NCBI GenBank assembly: GCA_943789165.1 | Contig: CALSTB010000007.1 | Span: 49,156 to 113,155, forward strand | DNA length: 64,000 nucleotides | Source of the DNA: an uncultured Bacteroidia bacterium | GTDB lineage: Bacteria > Bacteroidota > Bacteroidia > NS11-12g > UBA9320 | Direction of reading: 5' to 3' | Part shown: positions 36,419-44,924 of the stretch, one piece after another | How the letters are laid out: every line of letters starts with the position of its first letter | Numbering within the stretch: position 1 is the stretch's first letter | Notes under the pieces: generated by a model | Databases searched by the model: none | Seen by the model: only the letters and a program-made list of their open reading frames with translations | Told to the model about the DNA's origin: nothing | Translations under genes and position numbers: made by a program

Positions 36419-36997
36419 TTAATCGCTCTGTAAAATCGTATCTGCAGTTGATATGAAAATGGCAAGTTCGTTTGCCGAAGAAACTAGTCTGTTTAATTCT
36501 ATGATTAAGGTGCCATTCTTTAAGGTGAGTTTTTGCAAACCATGTTGTGCCAACATTGCCGCATAATCGTTCCTTCGTTGCAAGACTTCTGCATTGTATT
36601 GTTTGGAAGAAATGATAAGAAGGTTGGGATTGAAAGTAGTTGGGGTGACGGCTTGAAAGAGAGAAGAACACGAGGATTGGAAGGTTTTAAGTCTGATTTT
36701 CCAAGCTTCTTTTTGAGTTAAACCACTTTCTAGCACAAGTATGGTTCGGTCTACATAAGTGGCTTTCATCGGTAACGGTGCTGAGACATTTTGTAGTTGA
36801 TGGTTGCCAGTGACACTAAAAGTGCCAGTGTTACTGACTCCCGTGAGTTTCATATGAATATAAAATCCATTGACAGCACCGGTTAATCCACTAGGGTTAT
36901 TCAGGTTGTACGCTGCCCATTCGTCGGCGATGCTTTTATTGCGTTTAAAATACGGTGAATCTAACTCTATGCCTGAGGCTTCGAAGTTGATTGGCAT
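36419..36997 (-). CDS. Hypothetical protein
   Basis: A 192-residue protein with no signal peptide or membrane helix. The C-terminal half has regular helical segments around an L-L-I-I-S-S-K-Q-Y strand. It does not match a family I recognise. A frame of this length on this strand is open with sensible composition, so it is probably a real gene of unknown role. Confidence 0.5.
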   Translation of the reverse strand: MPINFEASGIELDSPYFKRNKSIADEWAAYNLNNPSGLTGAVNGFYIHMKLTGVSNTGTFSVTGNHQLQNVSAPLPMKATYVDRTILVLESGLTQKEAWKIRLKTFQSSCSSLFQAVTPTTFNPNLLIISSKQYNAEVLQRRNDYAAMLAQHGLQKLTLKNGTLIIELNRLVSSANELAIFISTADTILQSD

Positions 36998-37145
36998 TGG
37001 GTTTATTTTGTTTTATACTGACCTAGTTAGTTGTAAAGGCGATGTTTTCGATAACTGAACAAACAGCTGTTTATTCAATGTTTCGGTTATACATTCCTTT
37101 GTCACTAAACATATTTTAAAACCAAAGATATATTGAAATCGGTTG

Positions 37146-37556
37146 CTAAAATTTACAATCCTCCTGGCGTATAGGTACGTCGTTGATGCTGGCATACCTT
37201 TTGGACATTAAGCCATTTTCGTCAAACTCCCAGTTTTCATTGCCATGAGCCCTAAACCACTGACCATCTTTGTTGTGATATTCGTACTCAAATCGCACCG
37301 CAATTCTATTCTCCGTGTGTGCCCAATATGTTTTTTTCAGTTTGTAATTTAACTCTGTAGACCATTTGTAATTTAAGAATTTAATGATGTCTTCTCTTCC
37401 GTTAAGGAATGTGCCGCGGTTTCGCCACTCACTGTTTGGTGTATACGCTAGGCTTACTTTAACGGGATCCTTAGAATTCCATGCATCTTCAGCCAACTGA
37501 ATCTTTTGCTTTGCAGTTTCTTCTGTAAAAGGAGGGATTGGGTGTTTTTGTTCCAT
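37146..37556 (-). CDS. DUF1348 (NTF2/SnoaL-like) protein lacking the usual C-terminal tail
   Basis: A 136-residue protein matching DUF1348: P-P-F-T-x-E-T-A near 8, [19 protein letters not shown], and [13 protein letters not shown]. The typical family ends in an H-W-P-L-G-R-R-P tail that is missing here; translating the other frames after the stop does not recover it, so this is a genuine shorter end rather than a shift. Confidence 0.82.
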   Translation of the reverse strand: MEQKHPIPPFTEETAKQKIQLAEDAWNSKDPVKVSLAYTPNSEWRNRGTFLNGREDIIKFLNYKWSTELNYKLKKTYWAHTENRIAVRFEYEYHNKDGQWFRAHGNENWEFDENGLMSKRYASINDVPIRQEDCKF

Positions 37557-37595
37557 AAGTTGTAGACATTAATGTCGGAGAAACCCGACAATTTA

Positions 37596-39198
37596 TTATT
37601 GAGAAATAGGTACAGCAGCGCGCCAACCATCTTTAAGTCTTTGAGATAATTCTTTGACTACGACTTTTTTTGATGGGTCACTTGCTATGTTTTTGTTTTC
37701 ATCTGGGTCGTGTTGACTATCATACAACTCATTGGTTACATAGTCGAGTCGTTCACCAGCGATGTTGTCCCAATAATACCATTCAACGTAATGATAGTTT
37801 TTGGTGCGAATGGAATAACCCATGTACCGCTTGCCGTCAGGTGTTACTTTAGGTCTGCGATGAAATTGACTAAAAGCAGCCGACTTCCATTCTTTATTTG
37901 GTTCAGTAATCAACGGAACGAAACTAGTTCCTTGCAAATAGTCAGGAGCACTAATGCCTGCTAACTCACACAGTGAAGGATACATGTCAATCAATTCAGT
38001 GATTTCGAAAGTTTGATGGCCTTGTCCTTTGATTTTAGGGGAATACACCATCATCGGAACATGGATGTCAATGTTGTAATTGGTTTGCTTGCACCAACCA
38101 TTGTGTTCGCCAAGTTTCCACCCATGGTCTCCCCACACAATTATGACCGTATTTTCGGAAAGACCCAGTTCCTCCAAATGAGCCAAAATTTTCCCAAACT
38201 GTGCATCGATGTAACTGACGCTGGCATAGTAACCTTGTTTCAATATTCTGGCCGTGTCCTCCGACATTGTATATTCTGTAGGATGTTTGATGTGGCCAAA
38301 ACCATCGTAACCACGTAATTCGTACATAGAATTCATGGTCATGACTGGCGACAATTCAGGAACATATGGATTTCTGGCTAATGGAATGCTGTCTGGATGA
38401 TACAAGTCCCAATACTTTTTGGGCACTGCAAACGGTAAATGCGGTCGGAAGTATCCCAAAGCAAGAAAGAAAGGCTGGTCTTTTTGAGCCAATCGAGTTA
38501 GCGTTTTTTTTTGCAAGTTCAGTCTGCGCTCCATCAAAATACATCGTATCATGCACGTCTTCGATTTCCCAAGCAGGACCGTTATTCCAGCCATCCGCAT
38601 AATAATTGGGTCGCAGTTTAACAAGTGAGTCCCTTTTGATCTTTTGTTTTCGTTGCGTTTCTGGATTGACATAAAAGGTTTCCCCATCTCGTTTTAACCA
38701 ATCTTCTCTTAAATACCGTGAGGGTCGTAAATCTGGTTCATCCCAGGAAACTGAATCCGGCATATAGTTGTGAAATATTTTACCGATACAAGCCGTGTAA
38801 TATCCATTGCTATGAAAGTGCATAGGCATGGTGATCATGTCTGGATGAAGTTTCCTGAATTTGTCTCCTAAGTGCCAAACTCGTGTGGAGTCTGGTCGTA
38901 GTCCAGACATAAGACTTGCCCTAGATGGTGCACATACAGCAGCTTGACAGTAGGTGTTGCGAAAGGTGGTTCCTTTTTTTGCAAACGCATCCAAGTTTGG
39001 TGAAACAATGTATGGATTGTCATAGACCCCGAGGTTTGGTCCTAGGTCATCAATTGATACGAACAGAACATTAAGGGGTTTTACTGATTTGTTATTTGGA
39101 CTATTGGGTGTTTGACAACCAATAATGAACAAAGCCAGTACAAACGTGAGGAGAAATGAGCGGAGCTTTGAGAAGGCTATCGTTAAGGCTGAATGCAT
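37596..39198 (-). pseudogene. Sulfatase family lipoprotein, split by a shift in an A9 run
   Basis: A lipoprotein signal (F-I-I-G-C near 28) leads a sulfatase domain: V-S-I-D-D-L-G-P-N metal site, then C-A-P-S-R, the C-x-P-S-R signature whose cysteine becomes formylglycine, near residue 92. The first frame is lost at nine T on the plus strand (38504-38512); the second carries L-G-Y-F-R-P-H-L-P-F, W-G-D-H-G-W-K-L-G-E-H and the rest to 37596. Reading eight residues in the run joins them to about 533 residues, normal for iduronate-type sulfatases. Confidence 0.85.
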
Positions 39199-39251
39199 GT
39201 TTGAATATATGCACTAACCGTATTTATTCCAAATTTGGATTCAATGAGATG

Positions 39252-39632
39252 CTAAACCAGCATTTTAGAAGGAATTGAAATTTCTTGTACATCGCTGATG
39301 TTATTATAACTCCATTTGGCAATTTCCTCGAATATTGGTGCCATAGCATACGCTTTTGGCGTTAGGTTGTAATCGTTTAAAAGCTTATTTGCCTTATTTG
39401 AGACCTTCGTGATGATGCCAATTTCCTCCATTCTTTTTAGTCGATCAGCTAAAATGTTGGTCGAGATTTTCTCTTCCGACACCATAAAGTCTTTGTAGTG
39501 CTTTTTACCAAAAAAAGCCATGTCGCGTATGATAAGCAGGGTCCATTTGTCGCCAAATAATTCCAGCCAACTACTCATCGGACAAGTTGATCGTTTTTCA
39601 AAAGATATCTTAGGCTCGGTCATATTTTTCAT
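39252..39632 (-). CDS. HxlR-family transcriptional regulator
   Basis: A 126-residue winged-helix regulator; an internal ATG three codons in gives the more usual M-T-E-P start. Family features: C-P-M near 20, L-F-G-D-K-W-T-L-L-I-I-R-D, then I-S-T-N-I-L-A-D-R-L-K-R-M-E-E-I-G-I, and the Y-x-L-T-P-K-A block. It lies upstream of the sulfatase and DUF1348 genes in the same direction and may control them. Confidence 0.9.
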   Translation of the reverse strand: MKNMTEPKISFEKRSTCPMSSWLELFGDKWTLLIIRDMAFFGKKHYKDFMVSEEKISTNILADRLKRMEEIGIITKVSNKANKLLNDYNLTPKAYAMAPIFEEIAKWSYNNISDVQEISIPSKMLV

Positions 39633-39814
39633 TTAACTCCCTCATTACTTGTTAATTGAAAGTCAAGGTCGTCGTAAATGTGTCGCAAAATAACGAGACT
39701 AAAGTTAGGAAACAAAGCCTAAAATTAGTTTTAACAGTTAGATAACTTAGTTCGTCAAAATGTCATAAGCCAGTGTGACAAGTATAAGATTCAGGCAATA
39801 AAAATCAGTGTTTG

Positions 39815-40248
39815 TTAGCGTCTATCTAGGCCGTCTTCTACAATCAATTTAGATACGTCATGAAACATCGCTGTAACATGACTGGGGTTGTTCGAATAAT
39901 CCGAGAAGCATTCTATGTTTTCATAAAATCCGATTTGAGAGGAGCCTCTACTTCATTGTCTAAGTCTTTATATGCCATACTCCAGTCGGCAAAATGTCGA
40001 TTGGGCTTGTTTCCAGTCCCTAACAATACAACAAAAGTATGTCTCTTGTCTTTTTTGATTTTTTCATAAAGTGACATGACAACATCGCGTTCACCTTCTA
40101 AAATTTGTGCAAATTCTTGGTTATAATAAAGGAGACAACCAGTAATGTTGTTTTCGGAATTAAACTTTTTGGCGGTTTCTAGAATGGAAAGTATGTCTTC
40201 ATGAGTTAAATCAGGAGACGCTTTAGAACAATACACTAATTCATACAT
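39815..40248 (-). pseudogene. BLUF-domain blue-light photoreceptor, frameshifted
   Basis: From M-Y-E-L-V-Y-C-S-K the domain shows the flavin-site residues: Tyr5 near the N-terminus, Gln in F-A-Q-I-L-E-G, Trp and Met in D-W-S-M-A-Y. The first frame stops after D-F-M-K-T at 39913. One missing T in a T run near 39922 restores D-F-Y-E-N-I-E-C-F and a C-terminal helix ending at 39815, giving 144 residues, normal for a lone BLUF domain. Without correction the capping helices are lost. It may sense blue light and flavin redox state; no fused output domain is present. Confidence 0.8.
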
Positions 40249-40487
40249 AGAGAAATCCCTTAAAGAACAAATACAGAATGCAAATGTAAGTGTTGAAAGT
40301 GCAATCAAACTAGCTGCTTGCCAAATAGTATCGCCGCAAAATGTGAGATTAGGAGGCTTTTAAACGAAAGAAAGAACTCTGTTTACGATTTATGGTATAA
40401 ACCACAGATACCAACGTGCCAAAGCCTTCTAACTTATAAACGTTGCAGTCTAGTTTTTAACGCTGTCAATTTCGCGCATACGCGATT

Positions 40488-41195
40488 TTAACATCTGGCC
40501 GTTTTTCTCTTAACGCCAATCCGACCTTTGTCTTCCACTTTTTTGATGTAATCAAGCGCCAACGGAACTTTGCAATTCCCCGTCGCCATCACCACATTGA
40601 CTTTGCCAATATTCTTGGCAATCTGTTTGGCTTTTTCTGTTAAAGCGGGAACGTATGATCCAATGGCAATGACAAAGCCATTCATTACAAAAGGGAGGCG
40701 GTTAGGCATTCCATGCACTTCTTTTTCTACTCGATCGAGTAAGTCGGAGTATGCTTGGATGTTCAGTTTGTCGTCACTGTTTACCGCTGCAAATGAAGCG
40801 AGTGCTGACCACCCACAGGCAATGACTTGCTCTTTGTCAGAGTCAATCCATTTCAAACCTAATTCAAAGCCAAAATCAGTGTCACCTGCTACCCATGGTA
40901 CTGCATATTCATTTAGATAATACCAGTAGGCTTGTTCGGCCCATTGATCCAAAATAGCTTCTGTCATTTTAGATTCGTCGGCTGACAAAGCTGCTAAATA
41001 CATCGCGTCAGAATTTCCAGTTGCAAATAATTCTAACGAGAGTTCATGATTCTTTTTAGTCTTTTTGAGGATCTTTTTTAAGTCGGCTACTTTTACGCCG
41101 AAATATGGTTCTTTGGCTCCATGAACGCCAAGAGTTTTTTTGGTTTGTGCATCGCCACAGGCTTCAAGCTGGGTCATTACTTCAGATAAGGTCAT
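40488..41195 (-). CDS. AlkD-like DNA alkylation repair protein
   Basis: A 235-residue HEAT-repeat protein: G-V-K-V-A-D-L-K-K-I-L-K-K, L-F-A-T-G-N-S-D-A-M-Y-L-A, and the closing G-K-V-N-V-V-M-A-T-G-N-C-K-V-P-L-A and K-R-K-T-A-R-C end typical of this AlkD subgroup. Such proteins excise positively charged alkylated bases. It is the third alkylation-repair-like gene in the window and does not share an operon with the pair at 9-11 kb. It is adjacent to the BLUF gene. Confidence 0.82.
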   Translation of the reverse strand: MTLSEVMTQLEACGDAQTKKTLGVHGAKEPYFGVKVADLKKILKKTKKNHELSLELFATGNSDAMYLAALSADESKMTEAILDQWAEQAYWYYLNEYAVPWVAGDTDFGFELGLKWIDSDKEQVIACGWSALASFAAVNSDDKLNIQAYSDLLDRVEKEVHGMPNRLPFVMNGFVIAIGSYVPALTEKAKQIAKNIGKVNVVMATGNCKVPLALDYIKKVEDKGRIGVKRKTARC

Positions 41196-41230
41196 AAGAA
41201 TCTATTACTTCAGAATGTACATAAGTTAAA

Positions 41231-41662
41231 TTATTGGAGCCAACCTTTTTTGGAACTCATTCTAGCAAACCAAATGGCAAACAGGGCGAGAACAACCACC
41301 AAGATTGTTATGACCATCATAGCAGTCGTAAACATGTCACCTGAACCAGTGAATAAACCATGTCCAATTTGGAAGGCAACGCCCAACAACGAAACCAGAA
41401 ATAAGTTGACCGCTAGTTTCTTTTTTAGTAACAAGGCAACGCAACCAAGCAATCATCCAAAGACGGCCAATCCAAACGCAACCATCACCCAGCTGGGTCT
41501 GTTTTCAATTAAGGATTTTTGGGTTTCGTCAAGTGCGTCAAAGGCCTCTTGTGTCATTGTAGCTTGGGACATAAAATTCATGATTCCCATAACGTTCCAT
41601 ATCAAAAGGATGATTGAAACAATCCAGAACCAAACGGGTATTTTTTGTGTACTTTCAGTCAT
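41231..41662 (-). pseudogene. Small membrane protein interrupted by an in-frame TGA
   Basis: A four-helix protein of about 143 codons on one continuous frame, with a TGA at 41453-41455 in the loop between A-V-F-G and L-L-G-C-V-A. In homologous small membrane proteins this position is typically a glycine or alanine, so GGA changed to TGA is the simplest explanation. The upstream half would give a 69-residue truncated protein with two helices. TGA is used as a true stop elsewhere, so recoding is not proposed. Confidence 0.7.
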
Positions 41663-41731
41663 AGCTTTACATTAAGTGGTAAGTGTGACCAAAAATAAGG
41701 AATTACGGTTAATCAATTTTTAGCTGTTCGT

Positions 41732-42628
41732 TTAATACCAAATATACCGATAGGTTTTGAGTGAATCGATGTAGCTATTTCGTCCAACTTTAGCTTCAAG
41801 GTTGTCTAAGATGAAATCTACTTGTTCATTATTCGAGTTGTAGTAATGATAGAGGTAGTTAATATATTCAGAATTGTTTTGAAGTTTTTCCTCCAACAAT
41901 ACTTGCAAGAAATCGTAGTCAGAGCAAACTTGCTTGGCGAGCGCTATTCTTGTTATACTAAACGAACTCGCTATATTGAATTCGTCAGGAATTTGATCCA
42001 AATATTGTATGGCGGCCAATGTGTCTTTTATGCGCATTGCGTATTCATACCTACCTTGATTAACATCCGCAGAAGTTCTTGTGGTGCTCCGAGCATCATA
42101 CGTTACATTCACTGAAACCATTTCACCAATCACAGAACTTAGCCATTTAGATTCCTTGAATAAATAGACATCGGTAAGCACAGGAACGTCATTTTCGAGT
42201 GTGACTTTGTAACGAATAAAGTTGAATCCGTAGCCTACTTCAGTGCAAAAAGTCAATTCAACATGTTTAGGACAAAACGCAATTTTGGACAAATGAATTT
42301 TGCCATTATTGAATTTCAAGGAGTTAATGATGTCTACATTTTGATAATAGACATGCTTCCCAAGGCTTTTATTATACATGAGGTTAAACAGACTTTATTC
42401 TTCACCGGTTAAGTTTTTAACGTTTCGCCTAAAGCCGGTTGTACTCCAATGAGTTTCTATAAATGCATAATTAAATGCCTGTAAATTGGTCGCTAAGTCT
42501 TTACTAAAGTCCTTTATTTTTTGTTTTTCATTTTCTGTAAAAGAGGGTTCTGAAGTTTTTTGACAGGACGCGCTAAAGAACAGTATGAGCAAACAGGATA
42601 TGACTAAAAGAAAAAACTTGTTTGGCAT
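41732..42628 (-). pseudogene. Hypothetical lipoprotein interrupted by an in-frame TAA
   Basis: A lipoprotein signal (L-F-F-S-A-S-C near 21) from M-P-N-K-F-F is followed by a helical start and then a TAA at 42395-42397. The same frame continues without interruption through N-L-M-Y-N-K-S-L-G-K and a beta-rich domain (L-T-F-C-T-E-V-G-Y-G-F) to the stop at 41732. A single base change, such as GAA or AAA to TAA, explains it; the whole would be about 298 residues. It overlaps no other gene. Confidence 0.65.
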
Positions 42629-42636
42629 TGGTAGGT

Positions 42637-43041
42637 TTAATCTTGGTGCTCGACAAAGATATGACCACAACTTTTACATGTATTCACACGGTCAAAATGC
42701 AATGGAGGATAAGTGCCTGTTAACCATGATATCAGCACGGCCATACGTCCTTTTAACGTTTTTGTGGATTTGTAATTAACGTAATACTCTGTTGAATCAC
42801 ACTTCGGACAATGTAGACGCTCATCCAATTTTTTAAGCTCTGTTAATAATGCGGTTGCTTTTTCAAAGTCTTTTTCGCTTACCTGCAATTTGATTCCGCC
42901 TAGAGTGATGTTGTAGATGGGAATGAGTCCAACCATTTGCTCGTCTTTTATAACGGCTGGGATGTCAAAACTCTCCAACTGTAATTTCACTAAATTGGCT
43001 TCTAGAGGATTGTCGAAAGTTTGTATAGTGATTAGCGACAC
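42637..43041 (-). CDS. DUF2007 protein with C-terminal zinc ribbon
   Basis: A 134-residue cytoplasmic protein. Residues about 1-68 form the DUF2007 ferredoxin-like fold (F-D-N-P-L-E-A-N-L-V-K-L-Q-L-E), and the C-terminal part has a Cys4 pair, C-P-K-C near 79 and C-K-S-C-G near 122. DUF2007 is often called a putative signal-transducing protein, without known target. Confidence 0.82.
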   Translation of the reverse strand: MSLITIQTFDNPLEANLVKLQLESFDIPAVIKDEQMVGLIPIYNITLGGIKLQVSEKDFEKATALLTELKKLDERLHCPKCDSTEYYVNYKSTKTLKGRMAVLISWLTGTYPPLHFDRVNTCKSCGHIFVEHQD

Positions 43042-43056
43042 GGCTAAATAGAATGA

Positions 43057-43188
43057 TTAAAACCCTCCTGGACAGTTGCAGTTTTTCTTGCCTTTATAAC
43101 CGGCAGCACGCTGCGAACCGCATGAAGACAGCAGTCCCATAGAGAAGATGGTGATCAATAAAATGACTATGGTGCGTTTTCGAAACAT
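43057..43188 (-). CDS. 43-residue cysteine-rich small lipoprotein
   Basis: A short frame with a lipoprotein signal (L-L-S-S-C at 19-23) and a mature part of only 21 residues containing K-N-C-N-C-P-G-G-F at the end. Small lipoproteins of this kind occur in many Bacteroidota. It is divergent from the DUF368 gene, sharing a promoter region. Function unknown. Confidence 0.65.
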   Translation of the reverse strand: MFRKRTIVILLITIFSMGLLSSCGSQRAAGYKGKKNCNCPGGF

Positions 43189-43189
43189 A

Positions 43190-43221
43190 TTGTCAAAAAT
43201 AAGAACTATCGTTTAGCTTTG
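43190..43221 (+). promoter_or_regulatory. Bacteroidota-type promoter of the DUF368-aroE operon
   Basis: TTG at 43190-43192, a 21-base spacer and TAGCTTTG at 43214-43221 fit TTG/TAnnTTTG. The DUF368 ATG lies 28 bases downstream. Confidence 0.65.
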
Positions 43222-43248
43222 TCCCATTAACGAAGCAAAAGCAGTTTT

Positions 43249-44160
43249 ATGATTAAGTCGTTGTTGGTTTTTTTAAAAGGAATGGCTATGGGTGCGGCAG
43301 ATGTGGTGCCTGGAGTATCTGGTGGAACAATTGCCTTTATTACCGGGATTTATTACGACTTGTTGTCTGCCATCAATGCGGTAAATCTTAAAACACTCAA
43401 AGAACTCAAAACAGAAGGCATCGCCTTCGTTTGGAAGAAGATTAACGGGAATTTTTTAGTAGCACTGGTTGCTGGAATTGCGGTTAGTTTCCTAAGCCTA
43501 TCAAAGTTATTCAAACATTTACTTGATACCAACCCCAACCTAGTTTGGGCCTTCTTTTTTGGACTGGTATTGGGTAGTATCTTTCTCGTTAGTCGAATGA
43601 TTGGCAAATGGAATTGGAAGACAACTCTTGCAACTATCGTTGGAACGGCCATTAGTTATTACCTCACCATTATACAACCCGGCGGAGAAGCCAATACAAG
43701 CCTGTTTATTTTCATGAGTGGCGCCATTGCCATTTGTGCGATGATACTGCCAGGGGTTTCTGGTTCATTTATTCTATTAATTCTTGGCGTGTATTACCCA
43801 ATGCTTGAGGCGGTTTCTGAGTTAGACATAAAGTTCATTGCCACTTTAGGTGCTGGAGCCATCATAGGCTTACTAAGTTTTAGCCGTTTTTTAAAATGGC
43901 TGTTAGACAAACATTACGACATCACGGTAGCCATTCTCTTAGGCTCTCTCATTGGCTCACTCAATAAATTGTGGCCATGGAAGCACACCTTACAAACAAG
44001 GCTAAATAGCCACAACGTTGAAGTGCCGTTCATTCAAGAAAATGTGTTGCCAAGCGCCGTAGAAAATCCACAACTATTAGGGGCCATTGCCTTAATGATT
44101 GTCGGTGTCGCAGTCATAGTGGTGATGAGTAAGTTTACACCAAAAGAAAGCCATGACTAA
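43249..44160 (+). CDS. DUF368 membrane protein (PopT-type polyprenyl-phosphate translocase family)
   Basis: A 303-residue polytopic membrane protein with about eight helices. The two inverted G-x-x-x-P-G-V-S-G-G/S motifs, V-V-P-G-V-S-G-G-T near 20 and I-L-P-G-V-S-G-S near 167, are the DUF368 hallmark. Members named PopT recycle undecaprenyl phosphate across the inner membrane for wall and surface polysaccharide synthesis. The motif repeats imply an inverted-topology fold. First gene of the operon; overlaps aroE by eight bases. Confidence 0.88.
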   Translation: MIKSLLVFLKGMAMGAADVVPGVSGGTIAFITGIYYDLLSAINAVNLKTLKELKTEGIAFVWKKINGNFLVALVAGIAVSFLSLSKLFKHLLDTNPNLVWAFFFGLVLGSIFLVSRMIGKWNWKTTLATIVGTAISYYLTIIQPGGEANTSLFIFMSGAIAICAMILPGVSGSFILLILGVYYPMLEAVSELDIKFIATLGAGAIIGLLSFSRFLKWLLDKHYDITVAILLGSLIGSLNKLWPWKHTLQTRLNSHNVEVPFIQENVLPSAVENPQLLGAIALMIVGVAVIVVMSKFTPKESHD

Positions 44161-44896
44161 GCTGTATGGCATTATTGGTAATCCGGTAACGCACAGTTTC
44201 TCTCCAGATTATTTTAGTGAAAAGTTCCATAAACAAGGACTACCATATCGTTATGAGCGATTTCAATTAGCCAAGATTTCTGAGTTAAAAGACGTTTTAA
44301 AAGCAAATCCAAATTTGGTCGGCTTTAATGTGACTAGTCCGTTTAAGGAATCCATACTTCCATATGTTTCAGAACTAAGTCCGGAAGCACAAGAATTACA
44401 AGCGGTCAACACCGTAGTACGCAAAGGGGATTCTCTCATTGGGTACAACACAGATGTGATCGGGTTTGATAAAACGATATCGGGATTAAGTTTCGGCAAA
44501 AAAGGCTGCCTAGTGTTGGGAACGGGTGGTGCATCCAAGGCAGTTGTTTATGTTTTACAACAACGCAATCTGCCTTTTAAACGCGTGTCTCGCACCAAAT
44601 CAATTGGAGGGTTGACTTACGATAATATTAACGCCGAGGTACTTAGGCAGTTTCCGGTAATCATCAATACAACGCCTTTGGGTATGATGAATCGGATGAA
44701 CGAAAAACCGATGCTACCGTATCAGCATATTGGTGTGGATCATGTACTCATTGACTTGGTTTACAAACCGCGGACAACTGCTTTTTTAGAAGAAGGCCTT
44801 AGTCGAGGTGCGCGCATCAAAAATGGCTTCCAAATGTTAGTCGAACAGGCAGAAGCCTCATGGAAAATTTGGTCAAGCAACGATGAAAAATTGTAA
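44153..44896 (+). CDS. aroE: Shikimate dehydrogenase
   Basis: A 247-residue NADPH-dependent enzyme converting 3-dehydroshikimate to shikimate. The shikimate-binding G-N-P-V-T-H-S-F-S-P is at 9-18, catalytic F-N-V-T-S-P-F-K-E near 58-67 with its lysine, N-T-D near 100, nucleotide loop G-T-G-G-A-S near 121, and the C-terminal N-G-F-Q-M-L-V-E-Q-A. Complements aroF at 5 kb. Confidence 0.95.
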   Translation: MTKLYGIIGNPVTHSFSPDYFSEKFHKQGLPYRYERFQLAKISELKDVLKANPNLVGFNVTSPFKESILPYVSELSPEAQELQAVNTVVRKGDSLIGYNTDVIGFDKTISGLSFGKKGCLVLGTGGASKAVVYVLQQRNLPFKRVSRTKSIGGLTYDNINAEVLRQFPVIINTTPLGMMNRMNEKPMLPYQHIGVDHVLIDLVYKPRTTAFLEEGLSRGARIKNGFQMLVEQAEASWKIWSSNDEKL

Positions 44897-44924
44897 CTTG
44901 CGCACTTCTTAGTATACCCTGTTT

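Noticed and set aside
36375..36671. Overlapping 98-residue reverse frame
   Set aside because: It overlaps the larger 36419-36997 frame in a different phase and has shadow-like composition.
37013..37195. Missing C-terminus of the DUF1348 protein hidden in another frame
   Set aside because: The other-frame translation lacks the H-W-P-L-G-R tail of the family.
37596..39198. Programmed -1 frameshift in the sulfatase
   Set aside because: A one-base backward slip at the A9 run leads to a stop almost at once; only a forward shift or an A8 run joins the halves.
41231..41662. TGA recoded as glycine or selenocysteine
   Set aside because: Other genes here end at TGA (e.g. the epimerase at 19642), and there is no stem-loop or cysteine context; a point mutation or error is simpler.
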